Source: a virus
Reading direction: 5' to 3' (one strand)
Virus record (IMG/VR): IMGVR_UViG_3300028197_001952
Coordinates: 1-64,000 of that record
DNA: 64,000 nucleotides
Below, in pieces: positions 14,798 through 24,044 of this stretch. The notes under the pieces were generated by a model. The model saw only the letters and a program-made list of their open reading frames with translations, made no database searches and was not told where the DNA came from. The position numbers and the translations under genes are program-made. The first letter of the stretch is position 1. Each line of letters opens with the position of its first letter.

Positions 14798-16206
14798 GGT
14801 GTGTAAAATGATTTTGGTAAAATCCATTCTTTATAGTTTTTACCAGTTTTCCAATATTCATGCTCACAATTTATTATTGCAATTTTATTATCATCACTTC
14901 GTGTCATAGATACTTCAGAATTTATACAAAATAAAAATTCATGTATATCTCTATCATTTATTCCAATTACATGCGTTTCCATATACATACAAATTCCACT
15001 AAAATTATTTTTTGTTACCAACTCTTTCCAACTATCAACGGAAGGTCTAATAAAACATTCATCAAGTGGTGAGTAGTGAGGTTGAAAGATAAAAGTTTTA
15101 GAATTAGAAAATACTTCTTTCAGTAATTTTTTATTTTCATATAAAAAATTGTAATATTTTTGTACTAATTTATATTCATCGGAATTCCATTGATCAGTTT
15201 GATTAGAAATACCCAAATTATTTAAGTTCTGACCAGTGGAAATTATTTCATTATAACTATTATATAAATCTGATATATTTGATTTGTATTTTATGTGATT
15301 TGGATATCCTTTCTTGTGTTTATTATGGTTATAGTATAAATGTTGTTGGTTTATTTTATTTTTATTATCTAACAAGTGTACGTTACTCGTGTATATGTTA
15401 AATCTGTTATTTGATAATAATTTATAAAAGGAATTTATAGATTTTAGTGATTTAGATTTATATGAATCAGATGAATGGTGGCTACGATATACTCCTCCCA
15501 AAAAAGATTTACCTTTAATACTAAAACACTTTAGTATAGTAATATCAAATTCTTTGTGTTTTTTAAATCCCCTATCATAGTCAATACCCTCAATACTTGG
15601 TGTTGAGAAAGTGGCTACTATATTATTTTTATCTACATTAGAATTTGGTCTATAAACTTTAAGTAACTGCTCAATTGTTTCAATTTTTGTAATATAGTTA
15701 CTGACATTCATTTTGACATTATGTTCCTTCTTTACATAAATTAATACGTTTTTTAAATTGGTTCGTGTAAAAACACTACCTTGTGCTCTTGTTTGACCTG
15801 GATGAATTATAAATTCATAATTATCGATTGAATCATCATTAAGATTTATTATTGTATTGTAATGTGATTCATCATTTGGTTTAAAACTTACATGTAGTGG
15901 CAAATTTGTATCGAAATCACAATCAAGTAGTTCATTTACTATATTAATTCGTTGCCTTAATGTATATGGTGCATCACCACGTTCAAAATATTCATCTATA
16001 CGTTTGAATGCATTTGAGTAATCATCAAGTGATTTAAATAATCCTGTATTATCATACATCCAATTATTTCTTACATCGGTATTTGTTGAAGTTTGTGCTC
16101 CACAATCTTTAGCTGCAACTGCCCATGGTAATGATGTAACATGATATATATCTTGTTTTGATAAAATTTCATTTATCATAGATTTATCATACTCTGATAT
16201 AATCAT
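14794..16206 (-). CDS. Unknown protein in sugar cluster, 470 residues
   Basis: I do not recognise this protein. It has no signal peptide or membrane segment and is rich in Asn, Lys and Tyr. It has several short His-containing strings (SYNHNKHKKGY-like, FQPHYSPLDECFIRP, ETHVIGINDRDIHEFL), and ends with INCEHEYWKTGKNYKEWILP. The scattered His/Asp/Glu residues could form a metal site, but this is speculation. It is tightly packed between a radical-SAM gene and the dehydrogenase gene, so it most likely works in the same surface-sugar pathway. Confidence 0.6.
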   Translation of the reverse strand: MIISEYDKSMINEILSKQDIYHVTSLPWAVAAKDCGAQTSTNTDVRNNWMYDNTGLFKSLDDYSNAFKRIDEYFERGDAPYTLRQRINIVNELLDCDFDTNLPLHVSFKPNDESHYNTIINLNDDSIDNYEFIIHPGQTRAQGSVFTRTNLKNVLIYVKKEHNVKMNVSNYITKIETIEQLLKVYRPNSNVDKNNIVATFSTPSIEGIDYDRGFKKHKEFDITILKCFSIKGKSFLGGVYRSHHSSDSYKSKSLKSINSFYKLLSNNRFNIYTSNVHLLDNKNKINQQHLYYNHNKHKKGYPNHIKYKSNISDLYNSYNEIISTGQNLNNLGISNQTDQWNSDEYKLVQKYYNFLYENKKLLKEVFSNSKTFIFQPHYSPLDECFIRPSVDSWKELVTKNNFSGICMYMETHVIGINDRDIHEFLFCINSEVSMTRSDDNKIAIINCEHEYWKTGKNYKEWILPKSFYTP

Positions 16207-16215
16207 AATTTATAT

Positions 16216-17142
16216 TTAGTTACTAGTTTTTATATTTTCTAACATTGGTACAAGTTCTTTATATGAACAATTTTTACAATGAGATGTTGGATTGTTTGTA
16301 TTACATCCATTTTGTACATTTTGAAAATCTTCTGAACTTCGTATATCATCTAAACTTTCTTCAAATAGATTTCCGAATGGTTCAGCTGCGGTATTTAAAC
16401 AACACATCTTTACATTACCCTCTACGGTTGTATATAATCCTTCATTAACCCAATAACAATCTTCATAATCCCATTTAGATTTTCCTTTTACATTATCACC
16501 CCAAGATTTTAAATACTGTAGTTGTTCATTGGTATATCCACCTGGCATACTCTTATCTTCACTCCAATCTTGTGCAATATTTAAACGAAGTTCTTCTAAA
16601 CCATATCCATCTACGATTTCATCACTTACTCTCTGTATATCACTTACGTTTTGAGGATTGACAACATAATTACAAGTTACCCTACATCCTCTTCTATCCA
16701 TTTCTTTAAAATCACCTAGAAATGATAATAATCTACTCCACTTTGCAGGAGAACGATCTCTTTCGTAACTTTTATCATACCCATCAATTGAAAAGTACAA
16801 TAAATCAATATATTGTAATGCATCTTGAAAGCGGTCTCTCAATGGCCTTCCTTCACCAATATTATATTGACAATTGGTTGCAACTATTAAGAAAGCATCT
16901 GGAAAATATTCTTTAAATATTTTACATACTTCATTAAATTTTGGATGTAACATTGGCTCACCCATACCCATTAGTTTAGCTTCAGTTATTGGATGATGTT
17001 TTATACTTTCCATTAATGTTCTAAACTTTTCGATAGGCATATGTTTCAATGCACCGATTACTTCATCTCTATTACAAAATGAACAAGCAAGATTACAATA
17101 GTTTGTAGTTTCTAAGTAAACATATGTGATTGGTTTATTCAT
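16216..17142 (-). CDS. Radical SAM enzyme with SPASM-like C-terminal cysteines
   Basis: The product has 308 residues. The radical-SAM cluster motif is C16xxxC20xxC23 (NYCNLACSFCNRD), followed by LMGMGEPMLHPKF (GGEP-like) and LLYFSIDGYD. The C-terminus holds CCLN and CNTNNPTSHCKNCSYKE, consistent with an auxiliary Fe-S cluster of the SPASM/twitch type. Such enzymes do radical chemistry on peptides, sugars or small molecules. The gene overlaps the CMP-sugar synthetase gene by eight bases. A role in remodelling an activated sugar (dehydration, epimerisation or deoxygenation) is possible but inferred only from context. Confidence 0.85.
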   Translation of the reverse strand: MNKPITYVYLETTNYCNLACSFCNRDEVIGALKHMPIEKFRTLMESIKHHPITEAKLMGMGEPMLHPKFNEVCKIFKEYFPDAFLIVATNCQYNIGEGRPLRDRFQDALQYIDLLYFSIDGYDKSYERDRSPAKWSRLLSFLGDFKEMDRRGCRVTCNYVVNPQNVSDIQRVSDEIVDGYGLEELRLNIAQDWSEDKSMPGGYTNEQLQYLKSWGDNVKGKSKWDYEDCYWVNEGLYTTVEGNVKMCCLNTAAEPFGNLFEESLDDIRSSEDFQNVQNGCNTNNPTSHCKNCSYKELVPMLENIKTSN

Positions 17143-17797
17143 TATATATAAGTTTTGCTAATTTAAAATCCAATTCAGTATCTACATCAATCAGTTCATT
17201 TTCACTCCAATCTATTACAAGTGGAAATGGATTATCTTTTGTATTTGGAAACAATTCCCATTCAGATAACATATGACTTTTTTCATAAAATACTAAAGAG
17301 TGTGTGGCTGAATAAACCCAAGGTCCTGCAGTTGTAGATAATCTATCATTAGCTTTAAAATTTATTGGATTTTTTATTTTATCCCAAAAAAAGTTTCTTT
17401 CTTTCTGAACCGTTATTGCACTTTTGCAATCAGATTGTTTAAACCAATCTATTAATTTCTGCAACTCTTCTACTTTAACAAAAGGTTGACATGGATTATA
17501 ATTAATGATATAATCAGACTTCACTTTATTAAGATGATCATACATTATAGAATGGGGTGCATTTCCAGGTTTAACTGATTCATAACTTCTATGTAATATA
17601 TCAACACCATCTATGATGTGTTCTTTGAGTTCTTCATCATATGCTGCTAGATACTTTTCATCTACATTATTTAATTCAGATAAGTTTGATAATGCAATAT
17701 CAATTAAAGTATTACCATCTCCCAAATTACGTAAATGTTTATTAGGACAACGAGTACTATCTTTTCTAGCGTGTATTATAATTGCTATTGTTTTCAT
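17135..17797 (-). CDS. CMP-nonulosonate synthetase-like cytidylyltransferase (NeuA/KdsB type)
   Basis: The product has 220 residues, the usual size. The N-terminal IIHARKDSTRCPNKHLRNLG matches the (R)xxSxRxPxKN nucleotide-binding motif. The middle has YNPCQPFVKVEEL (a diverged CQPTSPFR-like strand), and the end has ELIDVDTELDFKLAK, equivalent to the IDTxEDFxxAE metal site. The family transfers CMP from CTP to sialic-acid-like sugars or Kdo. With the NeuB-like gene four genes downstream, it suggests the phage makes a CMP-activated nonulosonate-like sugar. Confidence 0.8.
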   Translation of the reverse strand: MKTIAIIIHARKDSTRCPNKHLRNLGDGNTLIDIALSNLSELNNVDEKYLAAYDEELKEHIIDGVDILHRSYESVKPGNAPHSIMYDHLNKVKSDYIINYNPCQPFVKVEELQKLIDWFKQSDCKSAITVQKERNFFWDKIKNPINFKANDRLSTTAGPWVYSATHSLVFYEKSHMLSEWELFPNTKDNPFPLVIDWSENELIDVDTELDFKLAKLIYNE

Positions 17798-18661
17798 TTA
17801 ATATGTTTCTATTAATTTATTATTAATATAAAATTGTAATTTTTTATTCTGTTTATCTATAATCATTTTTGCGTTACCTTCACCAAAATAATTACCCAAT
17901 TTCATTTCCCATTGTTTGTTTGATAAATCATCAATAGTAATATAGTTACTGAATTTCTTATATGGGGATTGTACAAATATTGGAACTGCACTACCCAATG
18001 ATGATAAAAATAACATCCTATGAGTACCCCTATCTAACATAGAACTTGTACTATTATAACAAATTGGATATATTATTCCATTTTTTTTCATATTAACATA
18101 TTGCCTTTCATCCAAATCAATTCTCCATGCAAATTCTTCATACGTTCTAAAGAAGTTTGTTATTGAAATTTTAGTAGGATATTTTATATCAAAAAGTGCA
18201 GATACTTCATCTATCGATTCTTTACTTAAATCTGTTTTATCAATCTCTTTTATAAATTCCCTATATATTTCTATATTTGGATTTGAATGTACGGCTTTCT
18301 GATATTTATCAAAGAATATACTTGGAATTTCTAAATACATAAAAGAATCCCATGTTTTATTCAACCCAGTCATATCCATTGATACCACATCTGATTTAGT
18401 TACAGTTTCCGTATTATCATCATTTCGTATCCAATGACATTTAGGAGGATATCCCCACCAAAATCCACCATCATCCTTTTTATCAATATCGGAATTAAAT
18501 GGAACTGTATTAGTTCCATCATTTTCTTCTGATTCTAAATTATTTTGTATTCTAAGCTCTGTTTCATTATACAAATCAATAACCTTCTGATATGGTATAA
18601 TATCAAATGGTTCAAGGTGTTCAAATACATCAAATAAATATTTTACTTTACTTTTCTTCAT
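17798..18661 (-). CDS. Unknown protein with a ParB-like short motif
   Basis: The product has 287 residues and no family is assigned. One short block, MLDRGTHRMLFLSSLGSAVPIFV near residue 225, looks like the D-G-x-HR box of ParB/sulfiredoxin-like folds, which bind nucleotides. The N-terminal part contains WWGYPPKCHWIRND and an acidic Asn-rich stretch. It abuts the CMP-sugar synthetase gene (no gap) and overlaps the SGNH gene upstream by 14 bases. A nucleotide- or sugar-nucleotide-binding role would fit but is not shown. Confidence 0.55.
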   Translation of the reverse strand: MKKSKVKYLFDVFEHLEPFDIIPYQKVIDLYNETELRIQNNLESEENDGTNTVPFNSDIDKKDDGGFWWGYPPKCHWIRNDDNTETVTKSDVVSMDMTGLNKTWDSFMYLEIPSIFFDKYQKAVHSNPNIEIYREFIKEIDKTDLSKESIDEVSALFDIKYPTKISITNFFRTYEEFAWRIDLDERQYVNMKKNGIIYPICYNSTSSMLDRGTHRMLFLSSLGSAVPIFVQSPYKKFSNYITIDDLSNKQWEMKLGNYFGEGNAKMIIDKQNKKLQFYINNKLIETY

Positions 18662-19448
18662 TTATATATCTATATAATTCGTTTGCAAATAATACATGCC
18701 CAGCTCTACTTGGATGTGCAGGTGTATTTTTATTTGATTTCCATTTATCTTTTTCAAATAATGATTTATCATTAAATTCATGTAAAAATGATGAAATATT
18801 TTTTAAATCAAATCCCCAATATTTAGTTTTATCTATTAAATCAATTTTATCATATTCTTTAGAATATACCATAGATTCAAATGCATCAACCATTATATAA
18901 TTTATATTATTATGTTCTAAATACTTTTGAAGTATCATTATAATATTTTGATTGTACATCGAATAATAATAATCATCATACATATCTGTTATGTAAAACT
19001 TTATATACCCATCCATGAAGGATTGTAGCTCAGTATTTTCTGGATGTTCTAATCCAGGTATTAAACTTTGTTTGATTTCGATTCTACTATCTGCGATACC
19101 GTTTATTCTATCTCTTTTCTTAAAATTAGAGGGAAAGAACGATGGAGTATCTCGTAACGAAGAAGTAAATGATATTAATACAAAATCATCAGAAGTTATT
19201 GATTCGCTGAATACCTTATTAAGTATATCAATATTAGAACAACCATTTTCTCCTAAATTTAGATAATCACAATTAAACTTATCTGCTAGTAATTTTGTGA
19301 AAGAATTACTTCTTCTAAATTTATTACAAATCTTTCTAGCCTCTGTCTTATCATCTCCAACAGAATTATCAAATATTTGTTGTTCGTATTCTCTATCAGT
19401 TCCCAATCCTACTGTAAAACTATCTCCAAATGATACTATTCGTTTCAT
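18648..19448 (-). CDS. SGNH/GDSL-like hydrolase or acyltransferase
   Basis: The product has 266 residues. Block I is VSFGDSFTVGLG at 5-16 (nucleophile Ser in GDS). Block II is LGENGCSNIDIL. Block III-type residues appear around FVLISFTSS. A late AHPSRAGHVLFANELY supplies a plausible catalytic His-x-x-x-x-x-H region (the family usually has DxxH; here HPSRAGH). Such proteins remove or add acetyl groups on polysaccharides. This is one of three SGNH-like genes in the cluster (the others start at 26936 and 27759). Confidence 0.75.
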   Translation of the reverse strand: MKRIVSFGDSFTVGLGTDREYEQQIFDNSVGDDKTEARKICNKFRRSNSFTKLLADKFNCDYLNLGENGCSNIDILNKVFSESITSDDFVLISFTSSLRDTPSFFPSNFKKRDRINGIADSRIEIKQSLIPGLEHPENTELQSFMDGYIKFYITDMYDDYYYSMYNQNIIMILQKYLEHNNINYIMVDAFESMVYSKEYDKIDLIDKTKYWGFDLKNISSFLHEFNDKSLFEKDKWKSNKNTPAHPSRAGHVLFANELYRYINEEK

Positions 19449-20293
19449 ATTTCTAAATATTTTGCAAAATTATCAAAATCTAATAAATTATAATTAGACC
19501 AGTCAGCTGATTCGTATACTCCATCCAAGTCAGATAATTTAAACGCGTTCCAATCATCTACTAGTACTATAGGAAATAATTTAGCAAAATGCTCAGTAAC
19601 TACGTTTCTATGGCATATTGGAACTATTTTAAGATATAAACACTCCCACATCCTATGACAATCTATTCCGTTTCCTTCTGGACTTAAACAGAACTTATAT
19701 CTAGCTAAATCTTTAACGTACTCTTTAAACTTTAACCGTTTACTTTCATTTAAATTTAATCTAACTCCGGCTGCATAACATAACGGTCTCCAGTATTTTC
19801 TCTGTCCTCCTATAATTTCAAAGTTAAAATACACCAATTCTGTTTTAGGTATATCGTTACTAATTACTGAATTAAAGTAATCCAAATCTCCCCACTCCCA
19901 TCTACTATTAGCTAATCCTATAGGAATAGGAATTAATCTCTCATGAGTAGTATTTACATTTTGACTATATATTTTTTTAATATTGGGTATATCAAAAAGG
20001 ATTTTATGAGCTTCATCAAAAGAATCATCAGACTGATGTAGTATTAAATCAAAAGGGTTTTTGAATTTTTTAAGTTTATCAATGAACTCACTTTCAAGCA
20101 ATTTAGGTTTAAATCTATTCAAAAGAGAACTATTTGCGTATACTAAAGAAGGGTTATTATAATTCTCAAAATCAAATTCATCGATATCCAACCATAAACT
20201 ATCTGCATTACTACTTTCGAAAGTTGTATGTTCTTTTTTACTAATCCCTACATGACAAATATCTTGCCATTTTTCTCCTGATATTATATTCAT
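19445..20293 (-). CDS. Exostosin/GT47-like glycosyltransferase
   Basis: The product has 282 residues. The informative block is YKFCLSPEGNGIDCHRMWECLYLKIVPI near 200-227, which fits the nucleotide-sugar-binding end of exostosin-like (GT47-type, GT-B fold) enzymes (FxLxPxGxGxDxxRxxEAxxxGxIPV). Earlier sequence (LVYANSSLLNR, ERLIPIPIGLANS) also fits that pattern. The family adds sugars to glycan chains. It overlaps its neighbours by four bases on both sides, so it belongs to the tightly coupled operon. Donor and acceptor are unknown. Confidence 0.7.
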   Translation of the reverse strand: MNIISGEKWQDICHVGISKKEHTTFESSNADSLWLDIDEFDFENYNNPSLVYANSSLLNRFKPKLLESEFIDKLKKFKNPFDLILHQSDDSFDEAHKILFDIPNIKKIYSQNVNTTHERLIPIPIGLANSRWEWGDLDYFNSVISNDIPKTELVYFNFEIIGGQRKYWRPLCYAAGVRLNLNESKRLKFKEYVKDLARYKFCLSPEGNGIDCHRMWECLYLKIVPICHRNVVTEHFAKLFPIVLVDDWNAFKLSDLDGVYESADWSNYNLLDFDNFAKYLEI

Positions 20294-21063
20294 TTTTGAA
20301 TTCTTTTATTTTCATCTATAATAAACTTAAAAATATTTAGATTCAGTTTTTCTTTTTCTACAAATGATGATAGGGCAGATACATCTTTTGGTAAACACGA
20401 ACCACCAAATCCCTTAAACTCTTTACTATAACCCAAATATTCATCTTCACCTACGTTTTCTAATAAAAATGCATTTAGTACTTGATTATAATCTACACCT
20501 AAATGGTTACTAAGTTCTCCATATGTAGTTGAAAAGATAGTTCTTAAAGCTTTATAAGAATTAGAATAATATTTAGCGAGTTCTGATTCTGATGGTTTTA
20601 CTTGTGTAACTGTTTTAGGATAATGTCCATGAGAATTAACTACATCTAAATATGCTGATTTATGAGTAGTTCCTACGATAAGTACATTGTGGTTTTTTGT
20701 AAAATCTTCATATCCACATCGTTCTCTTAAAAATTCAGGTACATGTGCTAGCTTTAAATCTTTATACTCTTCTTGTAGTTTTGTAGTAGTACCTGGTTGT
20801 GTTGTGGATTTAATGGCTACTGTTCCTTTATATTCATACTCTGATAATTTCCTTATTAGTTGTTCTACTATTGAAACATCACACGAACCATCTTTATTTT
20901 GTTTTGTAGGAACACATATATAAATTATATCACTATTTAGAGTACCCTCTAATGAAGATTCAGGTATTTTAATATCATAAACATATACCGAATGGTTTAG
21001 TTCCTTAAATGCTTTTGTAATTGCAGTACCAACCATTCCATAACCTATAACCCCTACATTCAT
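20290..21063 (-). CDS. UDP-glucose/GDP-mannose dehydrogenase family, short form
   Basis: The product has 257 residues. It has an N-terminal NAD-binding GYGMVGT (7-13), IYICVPTKQ (47-55), a TTQPGTT turn, the helix SNSYKALRTIFSTTYGEL, and the catalytic-cysteine block GFGGSCLPKD with C223. The full family (about 430 residues) has a third, UDP-binding domain after the cysteine, and this protein stops about 34 residues after it. The chemistry would be two-step oxidation of a nucleotide sugar to a uronic acid. The missing sugar-nucleotide domain suggests a different substrate or a partner protein. Confidence 0.82.
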   Translation of the reverse strand: MNVGVIGYGMVGTAITKAFKELNHSVYVYDIKIPESSLEGTLNSDIIYICVPTKQNKDGSCDVSIVEQLIRKLSEYEYKGTVAIKSTTQPGTTTKLQEEYKDLKLAHVPEFLRERCGYEDFTKNHNVLIVGTTHKSAYLDVVNSHGHYPKTVTQVKPSESELAKYYSNSYKALRTIFSTTYGELSNHLGVDYNQVLNAFLLENVGEDEYLGYSKEFKGFGGSCLPKDVSALSSFVEKEKLNLNIFKFIIDENKRIQK

Positions 21064-22010
21064 ATAACCTTTTTTAAGTAATCAGATATTTTTTCATACG
21101 CATTAAATTCGTATGTTTTTCTTTTATATAAATATATATCTAAGATATTTTGGATATTTTTTAATGAGAGTTCATCACTAATATTATGAGAAATACCAAG
21201 TCCCATTTTTTCTATTAATTTTGCAGTTTCTATTATTTCAGATGAATCTGTTTTATCATAAACACAGATTGGAAATGTACCGTTTTCTATACAATGAGTT
21301 AACATTCCTATTCCAGGTCTGATTATGAATATAGAATCGTTATCACTATCACGTAAGTCATTGGAAATCAGATACTTATCTTTATATTTGTTAGAAATTT
21401 TGTTAAAAAAGTTTGTATAATTATCTAAGTACGATAAACTTGGCTTTACAATTACAATTTTTTTAAAATTTTTAGTTTCTTTTACTATCTTATATTCACA
21501 CCCCCACCCAAATTGTATTTTATTTGAATGTGTTTGTAATGTGCCAGTTTCTACATACTTGTTGGTAATTATTCTTGGTGTGGTTTCTTGAATTAAATTA
21601 GAATCAAATGTACTTAGTTCATTTATACCGAATTTATTTAAATACACATCATGCCATAAAAAAGAGCCCATTAAAATTATATCTTTTCTATGAAGTAAAA
21701 GTCCTGCTACATTATCACTCACAACAATATCATAATCAAACAAATGAGTTTTGTTTTCATTTATCCAATCCATGTATTGTTTAAAATAAATTTTATTATT
21801 TTCAAGTACTTTATCCCATCTTATATTTTCAATATTATAAAATTTAAAACTTATAGAAAGTTCAGATATTTCTTTATTAAATTTATCGTATTGGTATTTT
21901 TCACAGAATATAGTTACATGAAAGTCTTCTAATAAATTCTTAGAAACTTCTATAACTCTTTTTAAGTGACCATATCCATTTGAACATGTAAAAAATGCTA
22001 TTGTTTTCAT
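21060..22010 (-). CDS. GT-B glycosyltransferase, MGT/GT28-like
   Basis: The product has 316 residues. The N-terminus FFTCSNGYGHLKRVIEVSKNLL has the glycine-His loop of GT28/MurG-like enzymes that precedes the acceptor-binding helix. IIVSDNVAGLLLHRKDI-type sequence follows at mid length. The C-terminal half has IRPGIGMLTHCIENGTFPICVY and an E-rich helix, the place where these enzymes hold the nucleotide sugar. Such enzymes transfer a sugar from a UDP donor. It is coupled by four-base or one-base overlaps to its neighbours. Substrates are unknown. Confidence 0.72.
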   Translation of the reverse strand: MKTIAFFTCSNGYGHLKRVIEVSKNLLEDFHVTIFCEKYQYDKFNKEISELSISFKFYNIENIRWDKVLENNKIYFKQYMDWINENKTHLFDYDIVVSDNVAGLLLHRKDIILMGSFLWHDVYLNKFGINELSTFDSNLIQETTPRIITNKYVETGTLQTHSNKIQFGWGCEYKIVKETKNFKKIVIVKPSLSYLDNYTNFFNKISNKYKDKYLISNDLRDSDNDSIFIIRPGIGMLTHCIENGTFPICVYDKTDSSEIIETAKLIEKMGLGISHNISDELSLKNIQNILDIYLYKRKTYEFNAYEKISDYLKKVI

Positions 22011-22786
22011 TATAGTTTATCAATATTCCAAACCTTCATCATTTCGCCAACAATTGGCTCATAATAGTCAACATAGTTTTTAGAATGATATCTAGTCTTT
22101 ACTATTGTTTTGATAAGTTTATCAATCAAATTAGAATCAGATGAGTCTTTAAAATATTTATCTTTAAACTGAATCATTTTTTCTTTAGATTCAAATTCTT
22201 CATAATAAACATGTGTTAGTTGATATTCCTTTTGTATAGAGTGTATCATCTGTATTTCGTATGTAAAGATACGTAATATGGTGTTCATCCATTCGATTGA
22301 AGGAGATACTGCTATTGGTAAATGTGTTCCTAAATATATATGTTCTGCCTCTATCTTGTTCAACATCTTATCATGGAATATTTTCATGTTTTCAGGCGTT
22401 TGTGATTCTACATCTACAAACAATCCCTCGTTTATTAAATGTTGCCACAATGGAAGTGATAATAAAACATTTTCTTTATTTTTACGTTCTAACATTATGA
22501 TATTGTACTCTTCTTTTAATTTTTCAAACCGATTGGTAGAATATAAAAATGATATAACAACAGGATTGTTTAATAGAATGATATCATAAATTCCATCTTC
22601 ATGTAGCATCTGTGATTCAAATTGTTCTATTAAATTATTTTGTGTTTCATCAAAATTAATTTCTCCAATATAGTTATGTGGAAATTCATCACCAATTACA
22701 TTTAATATAATGCTTTTTAATTGTGTACCACCTGATCTATAATGTGATAGTATTATAGTTCCTTTTTTGTTTTTATCTATTATCAT
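22010..22786 (-). CDS. Sulfotransferase-like protein
   Basis: The product has 258 residues. The N-terminal IILSHYRSGGTQLKSI (11-26) matches the 5'-phosphosulfate-binding loop of PAPS-dependent sulfotransferases (R-S-G-G/S-T). YNIIMLERKNKENVLLSL near 100 resembles the 3'-phosphate-binding strand and helix. The family moves sulfate from PAPS onto sugars or lipids, here probably a sugar of the cluster product. A second sulfotransferase of a different type lies at 49766-50344. Confidence 0.65.
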   Translation of the reverse strand: MIIDKNKKGTIILSHYRSGGTQLKSIILNVIGDEFPHNYIGEINFDETQNNLIEQFESQMLHEDGIYDIILLNNPVVISFLYSTNRFEKLKEEYNIIMLERKNKENVLLSLPLWQHLINEGLFVDVESQTPENMKIFHDKMLNKIEAEHIYLGTHLPIAVSPSIEWMNTILRIFTYEIQMIHSIQKEYQLTHVYYEEFESKEKMIQFKDKYFKDSSDSNLIDKLIKTIVKTRYHSKNYVDYYEPIVGEMMKVWNIDKL

Positions 22787-22789
22787 AAT

Positions 22790-23620
22790 TTAAATTAGTT
22801 TTGGTTCATACCATTCTCTAAAATATTTATTCATAGCTCTATGCCCCTTTGGGGTTAGCAAATCTAAATCAGTAGGACAGCCATCTTTTATTAGTGTTTC
22901 AAGAAAGTCAGTTCCAACAATGGGAGTTATACCATAAAGATTACAATATTCACCTATCAAAACACCTGGTCCCATTATTTGGTAATTTTTGTAATTTGGT
23001 ATTTTTTTATTTATTTTTTGTTGTCTATAAAAATATATGTTTATCATTAAATCCATAGTATATGAGTTTGATAAAAATACACAATCGTTTATATTAAACA
23101 TACCAAATTCATGAGGCATACTACTACCATGTGTTGTAAATAATTTATTATTTGAATATGTTTCTTTAAAATAATCAAGCTTTTCTAAATTATTTTTTTC
23201 TTCTTCTAGTGTAGGCCATGATGGTCCAAAGTGGGGATTAAAAATAACATCAGGTCTAGATTTAACAACTATATCATATTCAAAATTATTTTCTAGTTCA
23301 TATTCACGTTTTAATAATATAGATTGTGAAAATCCATAAAACAAAGAACTCCAATGGTCGTTATCATAAAAAAAATATTGTTTTTTAGAATCGAATATTG
23401 ATTTTTTAGGTTTGTAAGTTTGAATAAATCTATCATATTCTTCTTTATCTATATCTCTATTTACATAATCAGCGCTGATATGTGTTCTATCACCGCTATA
23501 ATTCCACGTGTGAGTGAAGTAATCTACTTGATGTCCACCATACAACCAATGGTTTATTTGATTGGAGTAGGCGAGTTCCCAGTTACGTAACTGGCCACTT
23601 AAACAAACTGCTATTCTCAT
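22790..23620 (-). CDS. Putative glycosyltransferase, GQLRxW family (paralogue 2)
   Basis: The product has 276 residues. It starts RIAVCLSGQLRNWELA, then FTHTWNY, and at mid length FEYDIVVKSRPDVIFN, which reads like the metal-binding aspartate strand of a GT-A-type enzyme (RPDxxF). The gene at 24025-24909 has the same three blocks, so the two are diverged paralogues. I know the family only as putative capsule or LPS glycosyltransferases. The start overlaps the preceding gene by 38 bases. Confidence 0.65.
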   Translation of the reverse strand: MRIAVCLSGQLRNWELAYSNQINHWLYGGHQVDYFTHTWNYSGDRTHISADYVNRDIDKEEYDRFIQTYKPKKSIFDSKKQYFFYDNDHWSSLFYGFSQSILLKREYELENNFEYDIVVKSRPDVIFNPHFGPSWPTLEEEKNNLEKLDYFKETYSNNKLFTTHGSSMPHEFGMFNINDCVFLSNSYTMDLMINIYFYRQQKINKKIPNYKNYQIMGPGVLIGEYCNLYGITPIVGTDFLETLIKDGCPTDLDLLTPKGHRAMNKYFREWYEPKLI

Positions 23621-24044
23621 TGTTAAAAGTTTTTAATTCAATTCTATGACCGATACAATCCCCATAGATGTTATTATTAGTTCTACTAGCATTTGCAACA
23701 ATCGCAAATACAAATGAATTACAATACATAATATCTTCATTAAGATAACATTTATTATTGTGACCACTGTGGTTTATTTCTTGAGTAAATAGTACATTGT
23801 AGGTTACATCAATATTATTAAAATATTTTGTGAATATCAACTCTTTTAAATTTTTAAACAATGGTATATTGTTTAATATTAAATGACCATTGTAGAATTC
23901 ATCATTATCTAATTCATATCTCTTAATTTTAGTATAACATTCTTCTATAGTACCAACATATAAATCAACATGTGGTGGAAATGAGTAATCTAGTTCCTCT
24001 GAAACTATTAATGTTATCTTTTGATTATAAAAATTGTTGTTCAT
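23583..24044 (-). CDS. Unknown small protein between two putative glycosyltransferases
   Basis: The product has 153 residues and no family is recognised. It has Asn/Tyr-rich sequence with NHSGHNNKCYLNEDIMYCN and an end reading FNNENSSLFKW. Overlaps with both neighbours (38 and 20 bases) show it belongs to the operon. LVFAIVANAS-like strands suggest a Rossmann-type fragment, and it may be a broken or accessory glycosyltransferase piece. No frameshift was identified that would rejoin it to a neighbour. Confidence 0.55.
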   Translation of the reverse strand: MNNNFYNQKITLIVSEELDYSFPPHVDLYVGTIEECYTKIKRYELDNDEFYNGHLILNNIPLFKNLKELIFTKYFNNIDVTYNVLFTQEINHSGHNNKCYLNEDIMYCNSFVFAIVANASRTNNNIYGDCIGHRIELKTFNNENSSLFKWPVT

